Below are positions 50,915 to 64,000 of a DNA stretch of 64,000 bases, in pieces; the stretch's first letter is position 1; each line of letters opens with the position of its first letter. The position numbers and the translations under genes are program-made. Source of the DNA: Ciona savignyi (taxonomy: Eukaryota > Chordata > Ascidiacea > Phlebobranchia > Cionidae); assembly GCA_000149265.1 (NCBI GenBank), contig CH003383.1, positions 228,253-292,252 on the forward strand, read 5' to 3'. Under the pieces are notes generated by a model. It was not told the DNA's origin. It worked only from the letters and a program-made list of their open reading frames with translations, and did no database searches.

Positions 50915-53900
50915 CTAAAAATAAAAAATAAATCATCAATAATAATTAAAACAATATTTATTTTCATGCCGGGTAATCCCCTAACGTGGTCGACTATTTA
51001 ATAATACTGGGTAAGAAGCTAAAAAGACGAATGTTAAAATATTAAAGCTATAGAATACAATAACAATATTATAACCGTGTTAACCTGAAATTTATCTGTC
51101 TTCACAATTATGTTCGCATTTTCTCACGATCTAGCCCTACCCTTAAAATACAACCTTTACACGCTGACAACCTAAATCTCCACCCGAATGGTTAAACTAA
51201 ACTTCTCAGTTACCACTTCATATTATAAAGCATCCGGTAAGGTTATTAAATTCCACCCACTCGTTTTCAAATTCCTGTTAAATAAGTTCATCAGTTTCGT
51301 CAGACCAGTAAATAAATAGAGAAACGCTGTGCGAATAAGCAAAATCGCATTAGTCTTTTGTTGTGCTGACATACGGCGTTAACTACCCGCTAACACTGCG
51401 AACTGAACGACGTGCTCAACTGCGATAACAAAACGTTCTCAGAAATTTCTTTTTTCCCGAGTTATCTTCGCACTCCGCAACGCTTCGCCGCCACCTCTGA
51501 GTGCTGACACTCAAAGCCAAAGGTACCAGATCCCTTCCATTAAGCTGGTAATACGGCAAGGAGACATGCAAATCTATAATCCCTTATTAAAAACTACAAT
51601 CCGCGACTTGTTTTAAAAAAAATCATAGCCAATGATGTTTCTGCTTGTCAACACACAGGCTATATTTCCGCTTCATTTCGCTAGAAAACCGTGTTTACCA
51701 CACAGTGTTTAAACCATGTTACCGGAGAAGAATAAAACAAAGCGGCCAACTTCCGAACGCCAGTGAGTCTGATAAAGTGACCAAAATTACCGCGGCCTCC
51801 CGGCCACAAATATCGTTCATTAACCGATTATCCTGGGTAACTATTACACAACAATTCGTTGAATTGGTCATAGAACAACGGAGGTTATTCTATGTGTGGT
51901 GGCGCGTGTGTATAATAAGTTAACTAAAAACAAATTGCGCAAGCCTACTCTTACAGATAATTGACGTAAGCATGAACACGTAAATAGTGACGTATTTTTA
52001 ATGAAATCTCAGAACTGGTCGAAAATAATTAACAGTAATATACAAAAATGGTTGTTTTCTGATCAATACCTCAATAACAACTTTATTAAACTTCGGCGAA
52101 CGTTCAAAACCCCTCGAAAATTAAATGAATAAAAATCCATTGTGTAAAAATGGATACGGTATAGATAACCTGTGGACGACGTACTAATTATTAGTAATAT
52201 AAGTGGTCCAACCATGTTATTATACCCAATAATCGTTCAGTATTTGGACCAAGGATTTTATGAGCTACCACCTGGTTTATATCGGTGAAGTCTACAGGGA
52301 ACTACAAATCTTATTTTTTTAAATTTCTAAACGGTGAATCAAAATGCATAATAAATGATTAGCCGAAAATAATTCGTCGTACTTTTTAAAATGTTTCGGA
52401 ATAGACGAGGGGAATATACCCGTATAAATGAACATGGCACTTGGAGGGCGTTTGTCGCATGGAAAAGCGTGAAGTTTCTAATCGATTGCCGTTTTTAGGT
52501 CAACCTACGCCAGACGATGGTTTTAATACGCAACAAAAACAACCTGAATTGAACTTGCTGATAAAATACCACATACATTACGTCACAGCCTGATGCCTCA
52601 CGAGTTTCGGTGGTCAACCAAACACGTCATCAATTCTATTTTTTGTACAATGAGTATATTCTTTGTCTGATTGTGGCGCCTCTTATAGAAGATTATTAAA
52701 AATGTTAAATAATTATCAAGACTTAAAGATGTTCTATACGGGCATTGTAGAATTATCAGTTGGGTGATTGTACAAAATACGTAAAAATTAGGAAGAAAAA
52801 AGACGAAGACATGAGGTCATCTATCCTTGCTTTTGTTCGTCACGTTCAAATATTAAAGAAGAAAAGTGATTTTTTTCACGTCGTTTTGACGTAATAGGCC
52901 TAATCTACAAATATCAATCACCATTAGTGCGTAGATATTGCTTTTAAGCGTTTAATAAGTGTTTATATGATGATTTATTGCTTCACTATACGGTTAATTA
53001 GAAGTAACGCTGGCGAAATTGAAGTTTGTGACGCACCAATTCTTGGATTAAACGGGCGTGATAGATAAGTACAATGTATTAAGCTGATTTTACTACGTAT
53101 TAAAACGACATTTGAGAAATGTTAACACAGTATACGTGCTGTTACGTTTGTTTTGTGTGGTGATTTTATAAAATTACGAAAATCCTTACGTATGGATAGA
53201 AATAATACCAGTTTTAATAAATACCCATGAAAATACCATTTTTGCGGTAATAGGCGCTTAGTTAGTTTATTGTGAAGTAAAAATATAACTTTGTTTGTAA
53301 CGCATACGTTTTATTTCAGTTTTTTTGTCACTTTTCCATCTCGGAAATTCCAGTTTGACTATATATACGAGAATATTGGACGTGAGATAAAGCGATATAT
53401 AAGCTTCGCCAACTGTCAATCACTTTGAGTGACAATGATTTAAGCAACTATGCTATTGTTCTCATTAATGTTTTGAGTTATTTTTACTACATTTGTTTCT
53501 ATTTTCTTTCGCTTGAATGGAGCATCTGAAATCAAAATAAGCTAATTTCAAATTAAACAAAGATTAAACGAAATTAGCGATCGGTTTACAGTTTGGAAAT
53601 CGGCTCTTCTGTCTGATAAATTACAACATTCTTTTTAGGATATCGTAAATTTAAAAATTAGAAATATCATATTTTTGGAGTATAACTAAAATAATTGACA
53701 GTTTGAAAAACTGTTGTTAAGTCAGAGTCGTTGAACCCGGAAATGCCTTTTATTGCAAAATTTACTTTAAACGTTTTGTTATCTAAGCCCTAACAACCCA
53801 AATTCGATACGAACGCCGCAAATACACAAAAAGAGGGCACAAACAAAACTTTGGTTCACTGGACTTTTCGACGGAAAAATTTATGCTAAACCAAAAAAGT

Positions 53901-54339
53901 TCGAGACGATTAGTAATAACCTGTTACTTTCTTGGGAAAATTATCTTTCAAAGCGGTTTTTAGGTCCCGGTTCCGCGAGCAGGGAAGATTGTATTACGTT
54001 TTTGACAACCAGCCAAACCGGGCAATTATTCCAAATACTTCGAAGGTCGGTTTGCGGCCCAACAAAAAGGTATACAGCCAGGAATATGATATTTCCCGTC
54101 AAAATCATATTTTTAACGACTTTAACTATGGCGCGCTCGACAAACAACGTAATTACTGCTGTTATAAATAAGGATACTTAGACAGTATTTCTTTTAATTA
54201 TAAAGAACTTAAAAAACTGAAAAAAATATCAAAGGCTAATGGAAACCAAAACCAGCGAATAGTAAATAAAATGTATTCGTTTACGCAAGGCTATATTTAT
54301 CCCATCGCAATTTGACAAATAGATAAACTATGCTTCTGA
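50915..54339. other. Intergenic: presumed PLEKHG-like promoter side
   Basis: No coding exon recognised. The several pyrimidine-rich and TATATA stretches are not diagnostic. Open frames at 51645-51923 and 53932-54171 show no family features. Confidence 0.5.
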
Positions 54340-54595
54340 GTATATAGCTTGGTGAATTAGTGATACGGATTGGTGGTTCGAATCTGGCTGCTATGAGTAG
54401 TCGGTTGTGTCCTTAGGCAAGGAACTTAACTAACATTGCCTGAGCCCACTGGATTAATGGGTTCTACCAAATTAAAGGAACGTGTGAATCATACATATAC
54501 CATATTGCTATTGCTTCGGTAACCCAACGGTGGACGCGAGGTGATCTGACGATTGCCCGTGTGTTAACGCCCTTATCCTATTCTTTCCCACTACA
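54340..54595 (+). mobile_element. tRNA-derived SINE, near-full copy
   Basis: The B-box-like GGTGGTTCGAATCTGGCT is followed by the same body as 31594-31892: GTCGGTTGTGTCCTTAGGCA, GGATTAATGGGTTCTACC, GGTGATCTGACGATTGCCCG. The head is worn and the tail is lost. Confidence 0.65.
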
Positions 54596-55646
54596 TATAC
54601 CTAGGACTAGATATACACTTTATTTAGCACACGATAAAGATCATAATCCGGCACATCGACGAATGTGCCTAACCATCGACAAAAATGGATTGCCAAATCG
54701 ACAAAAAAGAAATATTACACCTTAACTGCCCGTGAGGCCGGAAACTGGCAGATTCAATATTTCATTGGTAATATAGATTTTACGATCGACTTTTACGACG
54801 GAACAGTGTTGGTTTTATGCGGGTAACGGTTCCTTAATATAGAGATTCTATAGTGATGACTTGCAGAAAAGGGTGACTATAAAAACTTATTATGATGAAA
54901 TAATTAGAACAATAGACAATAGATTTAAAATTTATGTTGATCTAATAATTTACAATCTACATACTCAGCGGAATGAAAAAACATCTGGGAATTCTTAGTT
55001 CTGTCTATTTAAGCCACATTTTAAAATTCTAAATAATATACGCTTTTGGGGGATTAAATACCATATCACTGTTTATATAAGCCACACATTCTTGACCTTA
55101 GCTAAACGTGTACTAAAATACGAGTACAAACCACTGTACTTTATGCTCGTAATTTTCACGATACAACAGAGGTGGCGCGCTTATGTAGGTAGTGCAATGT
55201 GATAAATATTTGCATGGTGACGGGCGTTTATTGACAGTGACACACACGCGCGCGTTTTCCCGAAGGTAACTGCCGCAGTTGTCTCGTAAAATCCCCGGTG
55301 AGGCAAGTGCGAGGGACAATAACAAGACTATCGGCAGCTGAGAATCACGTTCTACCTTCATAACGTTGAAAACAGGTGATGTCCGTATTTTCCCTCGGGC
55401 TTTTGGTCTAGAAAATTAACTTGATTATGGACTGGATTAATTAGGTCTAAGGAGTTAAACTGTGCTTATTCAGGGCGGAGCCGCAAAATATTTAAATTGT
55501 ACAGGGAATTAGGTCCCTGAGCTGTGGCATAGTTGATAATATATTGCTATAAATAGCCGTAATTATGAGATATCACGGCCTTTTTGACACAAAAATCTCT
55601 AAAACCGCTAGGTAAACATGTTTTAGTTCCTGTTATCGGACATTAT

Positions 55647-55698
55647 GTACACGTAGAGATTACCCACCGGGTTATACTAACCCGGCGGGTTCGTGTAC
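55647..55698. repeat. Strong inverted repeat / hairpin
   Basis: The outer arms GTACACG and CGTGTAC and the inner arms ACCCACCGGGTTA and TAACCCGGCGGGT (12 of 13 pairing) surround a 3-base loop, TAC. An asymmetric bulge of about 8 bases (TAGAGATT against T) separates inner and outer stems. Confidence 0.7.
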
Positions 55699-58600
55699 GG
55701 GCGTGGAGAGGTGTTTAAACAGCTAAAATCGGCCACTTAAACACAAGTTTATGATCCTACTTCGCACTGTAGGGCTCTTGTGCGGCAGGCGGGACTTATT
55801 GTTGGATAATAATATCCTTTGTGAAGTATATCGACCTAGTTTCAACACAATGCCAATTGTGCAAAGTGAACAAATATGTTATTATGACGCTTTTAACTTC
55901 TCCATAACTTTTAAATACGCTGATCAACGTAACAGTACCATAATTTTAAATCACATTAACACTAAAAAAATCATCAGTGTGTTTACACAATTGTTGTTAA
56001 GAGCGTTTTTAAATGTTGAATAGGACCAATTGATTATCGGCGGGAAGCCTTGATAAGAAGTGTAAGGAAAAGTTATAAAAAAATTTTCCCTGAATACTGG
56101 TGCATCGCCAAGTACTCGGTATTCGCTATTTGATTAGATGTAGGCGGGAGTGTTTTTTATTGGTGGGGGAACTGAGTTTTCACCTCGCGTGCGTACCTAA
56201 TATTATGGGGTGGATAGAGTGCGGAAATAAATTCTAGGATTGAGTTACCTCTCTCCCTTAGCGCCGTAATTTCGGGTAATAAAGACCAATTTTCGGCTCG
56301 ACACCACTGTGCTTCGCCTGAAAGAAGTGTAAAATGGGTACATCAGCACTGTGTTATTAATAGTTGTAACCGCGCAGTACGGTACCATGGGTTGATTAAG
56401 CGGTTAAACATACAACCGGCAATGGCAACAACGAGTGGTTACCCACCCATGCCGTGTTTATCCAGACTATTTAACATATACACATGGTAAGGAAATGAAA
56501 TATAATATTCCTCGGAGTGATGTTGTGCCGGCGAAAGGCGGAAACACTTGTAGCCTACCCACTGACGAATCGAAATCTATCACCTACTGGTATAGAATGG
56601 TTGTTCAGGGTACGTAAAACACATGCCCTATACCTGGTGGATTTTAAAAATATGTTGTCCATGCTCGTGCTAAAACGCAAAAAAACAAGGGTATCCGGTG
56701 ATATCCTATAATGTATTTGAAAGCATTTTCAAACAGAATTACAGGAAAAGAAGAAAGCCGGGGGAATTTACAAAAACCACGCCGGCGCTACAATACAGAA
56801 CAATAATCCTACCATAACATCCTCAGTTTAGAGAGGAAAGTGTACACCGGCACATTTGGCTCTGCGGAATGCTGAAGATTATGTTTCCGGTTTCCCGCTG
56901 AAGCTATAGAGATCACAAAGGCCAAGTTTCCTCCCCGACACAAAAGAACAAACTCGACGCTACGCTTCAACTGACTGGCATTTTACTAGAATGTCCGTCC
57001 AAACAGACACCGTCGCCATGTACTTTTCTACTGACTGGTGGTGAACGAACGCGCGTTCCTATTTACAATTTCTAACAAAAGGATGTATTTAAAAATACAG
57101 TCTGGCCAATATCAAACTGTTTACCATCGCGCAATATTTAATTTGTTCTCACGCATAAGCGTGAAATTCTCTTTCTTAATCTATAATCCATCTCTTAGTT
57201 ATTTAGTTATGACAATGTTTGGACTGGTTACCACCCTACATTAGTAAACCTCATAAATAATTGAACAACTCAGAAATAACCGACCCGACGACTAATATAT
57301 TGCTTCAATTTGTCGGTCGTTGTAAGTGGTGGACTAATAATAAATAACTACTGGGTCGGAGCGGTCAATTTTCGGAGGTAAACACATTAAAGATGTCATT
57401 ATTATTAAAGCCGCACTTACGGGCGAAACGAGCAGCGAGTATAGACTGTTCGTTTGTTTTGATAACTATTCGAGTCATTTTCAAAATTCCGCCGCAATCT
57501 CTGCCTGACTAAAACCCTGAAATATTCGACGCATTTTGTCGTACCAAGTTCACGAGGTTAACGTACCATTAATCCTCTACCAAGAACAGATTTTTTCTGT
57601 TAAAATGTCCGAACGGTCAGAGAAATTTTAGCCGGGGGGCTTAACAAAGAACTCGAGGGAAACAGATGTCTTCGAAAACCGCGCTCTATTGTCGTAAAAC
57701 ACAGCTCTTCTCACGTGACTATACAAGGCACGTGATTAATTATCGCCTAATAATAATAAATTTCGAAATTACTCTCCACCTGCTCTGTCGCACTTTAATT
57801 ATTATCTCGTCCTTGAAAACGTAAGTTTCTGCCTAAATGAGCCACTTAAAATACCACTTGCGCAACCTATCTTGAAATTGAACCTTTTCTATACCTATTG
57901 TAATCTGTTGGAATGTCTTGCAATCAAGAGCAGAGGTATTCGCTTTCAAATCTTCCTGGGTAACAACTGCTTGACGTAGCGGTTGAAACTTCTATTGGCG
58001 TGCACGACATCAGTTAGCAGATAGACAGCGCAAGTGTTGCAGAGTTTTTTTACGTCAACGAATTTTTTTCATAATTATGATTTAGTTTATTCTTTAAAAA
58101 CAGTTTAAAATTACGTTTTTGGTTATTTTTTCTGCTATTTTTTTTACCCGGTGCTGTTTTTTTACCCGGCAACACTGGTTACGACATGGGCCATCACACC
58201 GTCACGCAACGAATAGGTCTTGGTTTCCTATTTCCACCTGTACTGCAAGTAGAAATATCGTAGAAAGCTGCTAACTACGCCAAGTTTTATAATTGCCGCA
58301 ACGGCCAACAAGCCGACTGTCAACTCGCGATTAAAATGAGCTACGCCAGACGCCTTTAGAATTCCAATAATGTGGTCAAAATTGGCAGAAAATTAACTTT
58401 CTATGGAGAAATTCCGCCCCTAATTCAACCTGGCTAAATAGACAAAAAGCTGTTGAAAAGAGATCGTGCTCTCTCGACCTGTGCGTGACAAGTTAAACTC
58501 GCTTTACCCCATTAAATAATATAGGTGTATTGAATTTTCCCCGACTCGAAATTTGCTTTTTGTTCACTCGTTGTTTTCGTGCTTTGTTTTGAAGGGTCGA

Positions 58601-60814
58601 CCGCCTGACATTTCTTTATATTCAGTCATATCAACATATGGTTGGGTTTTTCTCTGCGCTGATGGGTTTATTGTTTAGTTGCTTGGGAACCGTGTGGCGA
58701 AAGAGGCGTGTGTACAGTGCACGAATCGTCCTTACAATATTGTAAAACCGCTTTACCCTCAAGATTTTTCTTGGCAGGTGGGTAAGTGGGTGAAACATGG
58801 GGTAAAGTCGAAATTTCTGTGGACTCGCTTTCAAAAACACGACACAGTCGATCGACGGCGAGGAATCTTCACCGCGGTGGTGATTTGTCAAACGCTATTA
58901 TCAGATTCGAATCGAGCCTGTGACTTTCGTGCCGCGGCGGAAAATATTTATGTCTAAATATCCAGGCATCGTTGATAAGCATGAAAGGTTGCACGCTCCT
59001 TATTTCACGGCCACGCTACCAATTGCATTGTGAATCAAAATAGCGTGAGTTCTATATTAAGCGCAACCTGTTTATACTGTTGTACTAAACCTGTACGAGG
59101 CATTGCGCTGTCGATTGCTTGCAGCTGTGCGTTAATTGACCACTGATTGTAATGTTTTCTCTCAGGTAAGTTGGCGCACGCAAAACTACGTGGCTCTTTA
59201 CACAAACCGCGCCCTATTCGTGCCAGGCTGTTTTCATACCGTGAATTAAACGGGCAGAGGTCAAATACCAGTTTTCGCGCGACGCTAACCTGTTGAGTGT
59301 TGATATCTGCCTATGTATTTACACCGAAACACACTCGAAATATTTGGTAACTTTGAGTATCCTTTTGCGGGGTAAAACAATTCCTATAATTTTTAGGACG
59401 CATAGTCGGAATAATATGAAGGGCCTTGGCCTAAGTGTTTCAGAGAAATTGCTTTAAACCATAAACAGCGAGAGATTTTACTTAAGTCTTTACTGGTCTT
59501 TCTTTACTGACTTCACACTATATGTTTTACAAAAACTAGAACAACTAACCTACAAACTTGGTGAATGGAGTTATCTAGATTCTAGACCTATATACTGTAT
59601 ATATATGGTTCTTCATTAGCAAAATACTGTACAAATAAACAACATAATTAATTGTCTTATATACTCGCCTTGTCTCTCTGTTTTAATTCACTTTTATTTT
59701 ATAATTAACGAATGCCAAAAAAGATAAATTAATATTATCAGTTTACTATATATGAACCAAATCTCAGAGTTAACTATTTTGCTGTGATTTTTTGTTGCGC
59801 AAGTGCCAGTTAAAATATTGCACGAACCTGTTTACCACCAGCAATCATTTTTGCCAATGATGTAAGCGTTTATCGCGTGTTCAAAGTGTGGAGAAGTTCT
59901 CTGCCGTACGCCCCCTTGAACGTTAATGAGCGAACTTGCTTATCAACACGATCTGGCTAACACGAATTGCGGTGCTATTAAACTAGCATTATGCAATATG
60001 TTCTGAGGTTTTGGCGATGCAGGTTTGTTTACATGTCCCAACACGTCATTATTACCTTAAAATCAGAGCTCCCGGCAGCCAAAACGCGACAGTAATTGTG
60101 TTTTCGGAATGTAGGCCAATATAGACATTGCAAATCTGTTTTTACGGTGCTGTAGGATTATGATTCACTCCGCTTGCTACGGTAAATAAAATGACGTCTC
60201 GCACATTAAATCTTGGAATCCAATAACACATTAGTCAAAAACACTTCGTTAGAGGTTCGTAGTATTTCGTTTTGAATATACGACAAGTTAAGTGGAATAA
60301 GAATTTATGTGTTTAAATCCAAAGCGGCTATCCGAAATATTAGGTAGGCTTTACAAGGTAGCCTATAAGTGTTAAGACACATACGTAAACTTTGCATTTT
60401 ATGTGCTGTAGTTTCTAAAGGATTTATAAACAAGAGTTGACATTTTAAATCGTTTACATTGCCGCTTTCGACGGAAATACGTATTAACGCATGTTAAACT
60501 TACTTTCCTTTCACGACAACTTACAAAACTCTTCCATCAAAAATGTGCTTATGAAGTAAACTCTAAACACATATCAACAGAAATCAAAACATAAAGGAAT
60601 TTTGTTGATCAAATTCTTGTGATTTACAATACAAATCGAAGATAGTGTTTAGTTTTTCGTGTTTTTATAGACCTTGGGCGCCAGAAATAACAATAAAGGA
60701 AATCACCCGATGTTACGATCAAAAATTTACATTGTTTTTTCTGTGGAAACTTTTCTCTGTTTTCAAAATACGTATATTGTAATGGTTATTCACTAGGTAA
60801 AAGAACTAACTTAT

Positions 60815-60822
60815 AAAAAAAA
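60815..60822 (-). terminator. Polymerase III T-run terminator of tRNA-Gln
   Basis: Eight consecutive T on the transcribed strand begin within a few bases of the tRNA 3' end. Confidence 0.85.
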
Positions 60823-60823
60823 G

Positions 60824-60895
60824 AGGTCCTGCCGAGATTTGAACTCGGATTGCTGGATTCAAAGTCCAGAGTGATAACCGTTACACCACAGGACC
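60824..60895 (-). tRNA. tRNA-Gln (anticodon TTG)
   Basis: A 72-base cloverleaf on the minus strand. The acceptor arms GGTCCTG and CAGGACC pair fully. The D-arm region GTGTAACGGTTATCAC carries the A box, the anticodon arm is CTGGACTTTGAATCCAG with TTG at its centre, and the T arm CCGAGTTCAAATCTCGG carries the B box GGTTC-like core (AGTTCAAATCT). The sequence is close to animal tRNA-Gln. CCA is not encoded, as expected in eukaryotes. A run of eight T just downstream (60815-60822 on the plus strand as A) is the polymerase III terminator. No intron. Confidence 0.97.
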
Positions 60896-61461
60896 GACGC
60901 TTTCTTTTCGACGAAATCTATATTCTCTTCGCCCACAACGGTGGCTATATTTCGGTGTATATTTTATTTGACATAACAATATGCAAACCTAATAATTATA
61001 CTTTATGGGTGATAATAGGTGTAAAAGGTTATTACAAAGAAAAAAAACAAGTTAGTTTGCTCGTTTAAAGTCAATAATATTTGTTTTGCTTTTTCGCGAA
61101 AATGTAAAAAAAGGTGCGATGCTGAATAACTATACGAATTAAAGTTCATTGATTTTTTTAAACATTGACAAAGACGTAAGAATAACAACTATTGATAAGT
61201 ACGGGTACGGTATGTCTTATATGTATTTTACAGAAATAACGCGAGATTCTTTTCTGATTATAGGCTGTATAGGCCCATAGCACACTCAAGTGATTATATG
61301 TTACGTTCTATAATTTAAAACGACCAAGTTGAAACTTTCTAAAAAAAAACAGCCATCATATCTGACAAGAAAGTAATTGTGGTTAAATTTAAACAAAAGT
61401 AGAATCAAAACCACAATTTAAGCGTAGCGTCGATGGCGGGTCATAAAAGCGTGAGAGTTGT

Positions 61462-61467
61462 CACGTG
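61462..61467 (+). promoter_or_regulatory. E-box CACGTG
   Basis: Palindromic CACGTG in the context GTCACGTGATCACG, 23 bases before the X-box-like site. CACGTG preceded by TC and followed by AT is a typical USF/MITF-class binding word; the binding itself is inference. Confidence 0.4.
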
Positions 61468-61489
61468 ATCACGATAAGCGGCGTCTTTC

Positions 61490-61502
61490 GTTGCTAAGCA
61501 AT
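61490..61502 (+). promoter_or_regulatory. RFX X-box-like palindrome
   Basis: GTTGCTAAGCAAT is an inverted repeat close to the RFX consensus (GTTGCC-ATGGCAAC type half sites GTTGC / GCAAT). It is about 208 bases before the first visible exon of the plus-strand coiled-coil gene, a usual distance for X-boxes of ciliary genes. Confidence 0.55.
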
Positions 61503-61709
61503 CTAGATTGTTTGCGACTACAGCGTTTGGGATTTTTTCGACTTGTCATAAAGAGGTGTTCACATGTTTATAGTTGGTTGCGATGATACAAGAGTGAATT
61601 TAATCAGGCACATATACTTCTAACTTTGTAAGTTAGTCTCAAGACCGATATGTTAGATAAGAATACTAAAAAATGTTTAGGTTAAATATCTTTAGATACA
61701 ATTTTGCAG

Positions 61710-64000
61710 GAAATATTACAAGTTTTTAGACAAAATACACCAGTTGTCCTGAACTTCACAAGAATGAATTCTCTGCCTCGTTTTGGACGGCAAGATAATT
61801 TAATTGACGTCAATGAAAATCTTGGACTAGCAGGAACATCTTATAACCCAACTTGTTATTCTCCAAGTAGAGTCGTTACTGAGGTTTGATATACTATTTT
61901 TTTTAATAAAATGACAAGTTTATCAGTACTGTAGTAAATACTATCACTTAATATTAAATTCACTTCTTTAATTTACGAAGATGTCTACGATACATCATTA
62001 ATCAAACAATTCCAAAAGAATCCATTTTCCTTGATGGTTAACAAGCTAAATATATATGCTTCAAATGAGATCATTTCACATCAGGGTAATGTAATCGAAA
62101 CTCAATAAACAAGGGTTAGGACTCGAATCGCTCGATCCAAGCGCTCCAAGCGATCATGTAGTGATTAGAGACACCCTCGATTTTATGTATCAGTAATTTG
62201 TTTACATTTATTTCCAGCTGCAAGAACAATTAAAGTCATATAAGAGAGAATTGGCTAGAAAGGATGAATTGATTAATGACCTTTCAACGTAAGTTGTTCA
62301 TTTATATTAAAAAAATGCTAACAATCAAAATGTAAATTAATTTTAAAAAACTTTTTTTATCTTTATGTATTTTTTGTTATTAGAGCATAAATACACTAAT
62401 ATACTGGTACGATGCAAAAAATTTACTGTTGTGTATAAAGGCAATTTTTGAATACATTACCCAATCTGGTGAAAATCACATTCAATAACCGATCAACTTT
62501 ACTCCGTTAAAACCAACGACCCTGATCCATAAGCAATATTTATAATATCTATCTGATTTTGACTACATGGATGATTATATAACTGTGTGTGTACAAACAA
62601 AAACTTTGTTACTTAGGCTTGTACAATTCGCATTTAGATTGTTCACTGTTTATACAACAGGTGTGTGTACTCCATATTATATTATCTCACACAAGAATTC
62701 TAACAATTTAAGTTTAATCAAGTAAACTATATAAAGCCCCCATGAACAAATGTTAAAAAGTTACTTATGGTTTATTTAGTTTAAAAATTCTAAACATCTA
62801 TAAAGCAGCATATAATTGTAGGTCACCTAGAATTACACATTTTCATCATGCAGCACCAGTAAAAGTAAGTTTCTGGCATGTAATATTATACTTTGGCATA
62901 CTTTTTTTGTTTTTTATTCTCCTATTTGACTTTACATCGTATTTCAAAATATCTGACTAATTAAACAATCAATAACTTAAGTTATTGTATATATTAAATA
63001 GCAAAATCTCTTTGCAAAATCCCTAACAACTCTTCAGTGGTCACTCTGACCATTACTTATGTTATACCAGAGCATCTGATGATTACCCATGTTAATGACT
63101 TTCATTGTCCCACATACAATGATAAAAGAAGTATTCTAACACGCTTGTACATAGTCCAATCTTTCTTATGGAAAGTAAACTATTTTTCATAACCAATTTG
63201 AATAATGTTTTATGTTTAACTTTGAGAATTTGGGTTAAAAGTGATGTTATACAGCATTAAATTTGCAGTTAATGGTAAAATCTTCCTTAATGTTCATTAT
63301 GAATTAGCATGATCTGTTTTATACAGGTGGACTGCACGCAGCACCGTATGGACACATCTCTTACCTCCGAATCCGCCATAGAATTGGCAGCTTCAAAAAT
63401 AAAGATTGAAAACTTGACAATTGAGGTGCGTACAGTATAAGAATAAGGAAGTGGGAACTCCACAAGTTGTGTTACATGAAATTAACCCAGTATTTTTATA
63501 ATTTAATATGTAAAAGTATTTCGCGCATGATAAAGTTAACAGCATTTTTGGTTATATTTATATTTAACAACCTTTTATAGCAATGGATTTGTTCAATCAT
63601 GTAGCATTTGGTATATTGAACAGATACATACAGTGGCAACTGATCACAGATCTGCGTTATCTTTTAGCACCAAAAATATTTATCATTGTATCTTTATGTA
63701 CACAGCTTAACGACTTAAGATCAAGATTGGACTTAAAAGACAACCATATCCGTGAGCTAAGATCAAAGTTAGAAGTTGCCAAGGAAAATGCAGCAAGACA
63801 AGATATAATGTTACAGGTGTTTTTGCTGTCTTATATTGGTGCATTTAAGTTACTTTTTAACTACACATAAACTTTAACTACTGGTAAAGCATAAGTTTTT
63901 AGGATAGTATGCCAATGTTTATGTGCACTGGTGGGAAAATGCTGGGGTCCTGGAGCTGTTAAAACTCGACTTTGGTAGAATATGCCCTAAGTCCAAACAA
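61710..64000 (+). CDS. Coiled-coil protein, 5' part (continues past right edge)
   Basis: Five exons join in frame: 61710-61883, 62218-62288, 62822-62864, 63327-63425, 63706-63816, each with canonical splice sites. From the ATG at 61764 they give about 148 residues; the gene continues to the right. The start is MNSLPRFGRQDNLIDVNENL, then come charged helical stretches with heptad character: LQEQLKSYKRELARKDELIN, SAIELAASKIKIENLTIE and LNDLRSRLDLKDNHIRELRS. I do not recognise the family with certainty; a centrosomal or ciliary coiled-coil protein such as a CCDC170-type protein is possible but unproven. An acceptor-like TTTTGCAG precedes the first exon, suggesting an upstream non-coding exon or trans-splicing. 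Confidence 0.75.

Larger units (their letters stand above)
54596..60823. other. Intergenic, partly GC-richer block
   Basis: No protein gene can be supported. Base composition is visibly less AT-rich between about 55.1 and 59.3 kb, with scattered CpG-containing words. That would fit regulatory DNA serving the divergent flanking genes, but no specific element is claimed apart from the hairpin at 55647-55698. Confidence 0.45.
60896..61709. other. Promoter-side region of the coiled-coil gene
   Basis: Non-coding stretch between the tRNA gene and the first exon of the plus-strand gene. It contains a CACGTG E-box and an X-box-like palindrome. I see nothing else specific. Confidence 0.5.

Noticed and set aside
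62100..62165. tRNA-like words on the minus strand (GATTCGAGTCC)
   Set aside because: No cloverleaf can be folded; at best a very old retroposed fragment.
63035..63115. Possible SINE 3' fragment
   Set aside because: Word order resembles the SINE tail, but similarity is too weak to annotate with confidence.

Overview
The window looks like nuclear DNA of a tunicate, most likely Ciona. It is strongly AT-rich, with short GT-AG introns, clear chordate/metazoan orthologues and tRNA-derived short interspersed repeats. Most long open frames are not whole genes. The real genes are split into many small exons, which I rebuilt by joining frames across splice sites. Six protein genes and one tRNA gene can be supported. 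All identifications come from reading the sequence; no database search was run.

Layout, left to right. (1) 160-15174, minus: a TTLL5-type tubulin polyglutamylase, 25 coding exons, about 1275 residues visible, with the last few residues off the left edge and one 364-base assembly gap inside an intron. (2) 17521-19497, minus: a complete five-exon TMED10 (p24-delta) cargo receptor ending in a dilysine signal. (3) 23828-34193, minus: an atlastin/GBP-like dynamin-superfamily GTPase whose helical region has been multiplied by repeated long-exon/short-exon pairs. (4) 36037-37117, minus: an unrecognised small secreted protein with a very basic, cysteine-containing front half and an acidic tail. (5) 39865-50914, minus: a PLEKHG1/2/3-type Rho guanine nucleotide exchange factor (DH-PH plus a long disordered tail), about 1543 residues. 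(6) About 10.8 kb with no recognisable protein gene, holding a tRNA-Gln(TTG), a SINE copy and a strong hairpin. (7) 61710 to the right edge, plus: the 5' end of a coiled-coil protein gene, with an RFX X-box-like palindrome about 200 bases upstream.

Mobile DNA: two 1090-base near-identical copies of a TTAA-flanked, piggyBac-like non-autonomous element sit in introns of TTLL5 and of the GTPase gene. A tRNA-derived SINE family has one good copy (31594-31892) and several worn ones. A second tRNA-Ser-like element occurs singly and as a short tandem array. A further dispersed repeat is shared by 22508-22612 and 37398-37500.

The genes do not form a pathway. A loose link is that TTLL5 acts on ciliary and centriolar microtubules, and the right-hand coiled-coil gene carries an X-box-like site typical of ciliary genes. 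The most interesting candidates for new biology are the module-multiplied atlastin-like GTPase, with its alternative truncated repeat exon, and the secreted basic/acidic two-part protein next to it.
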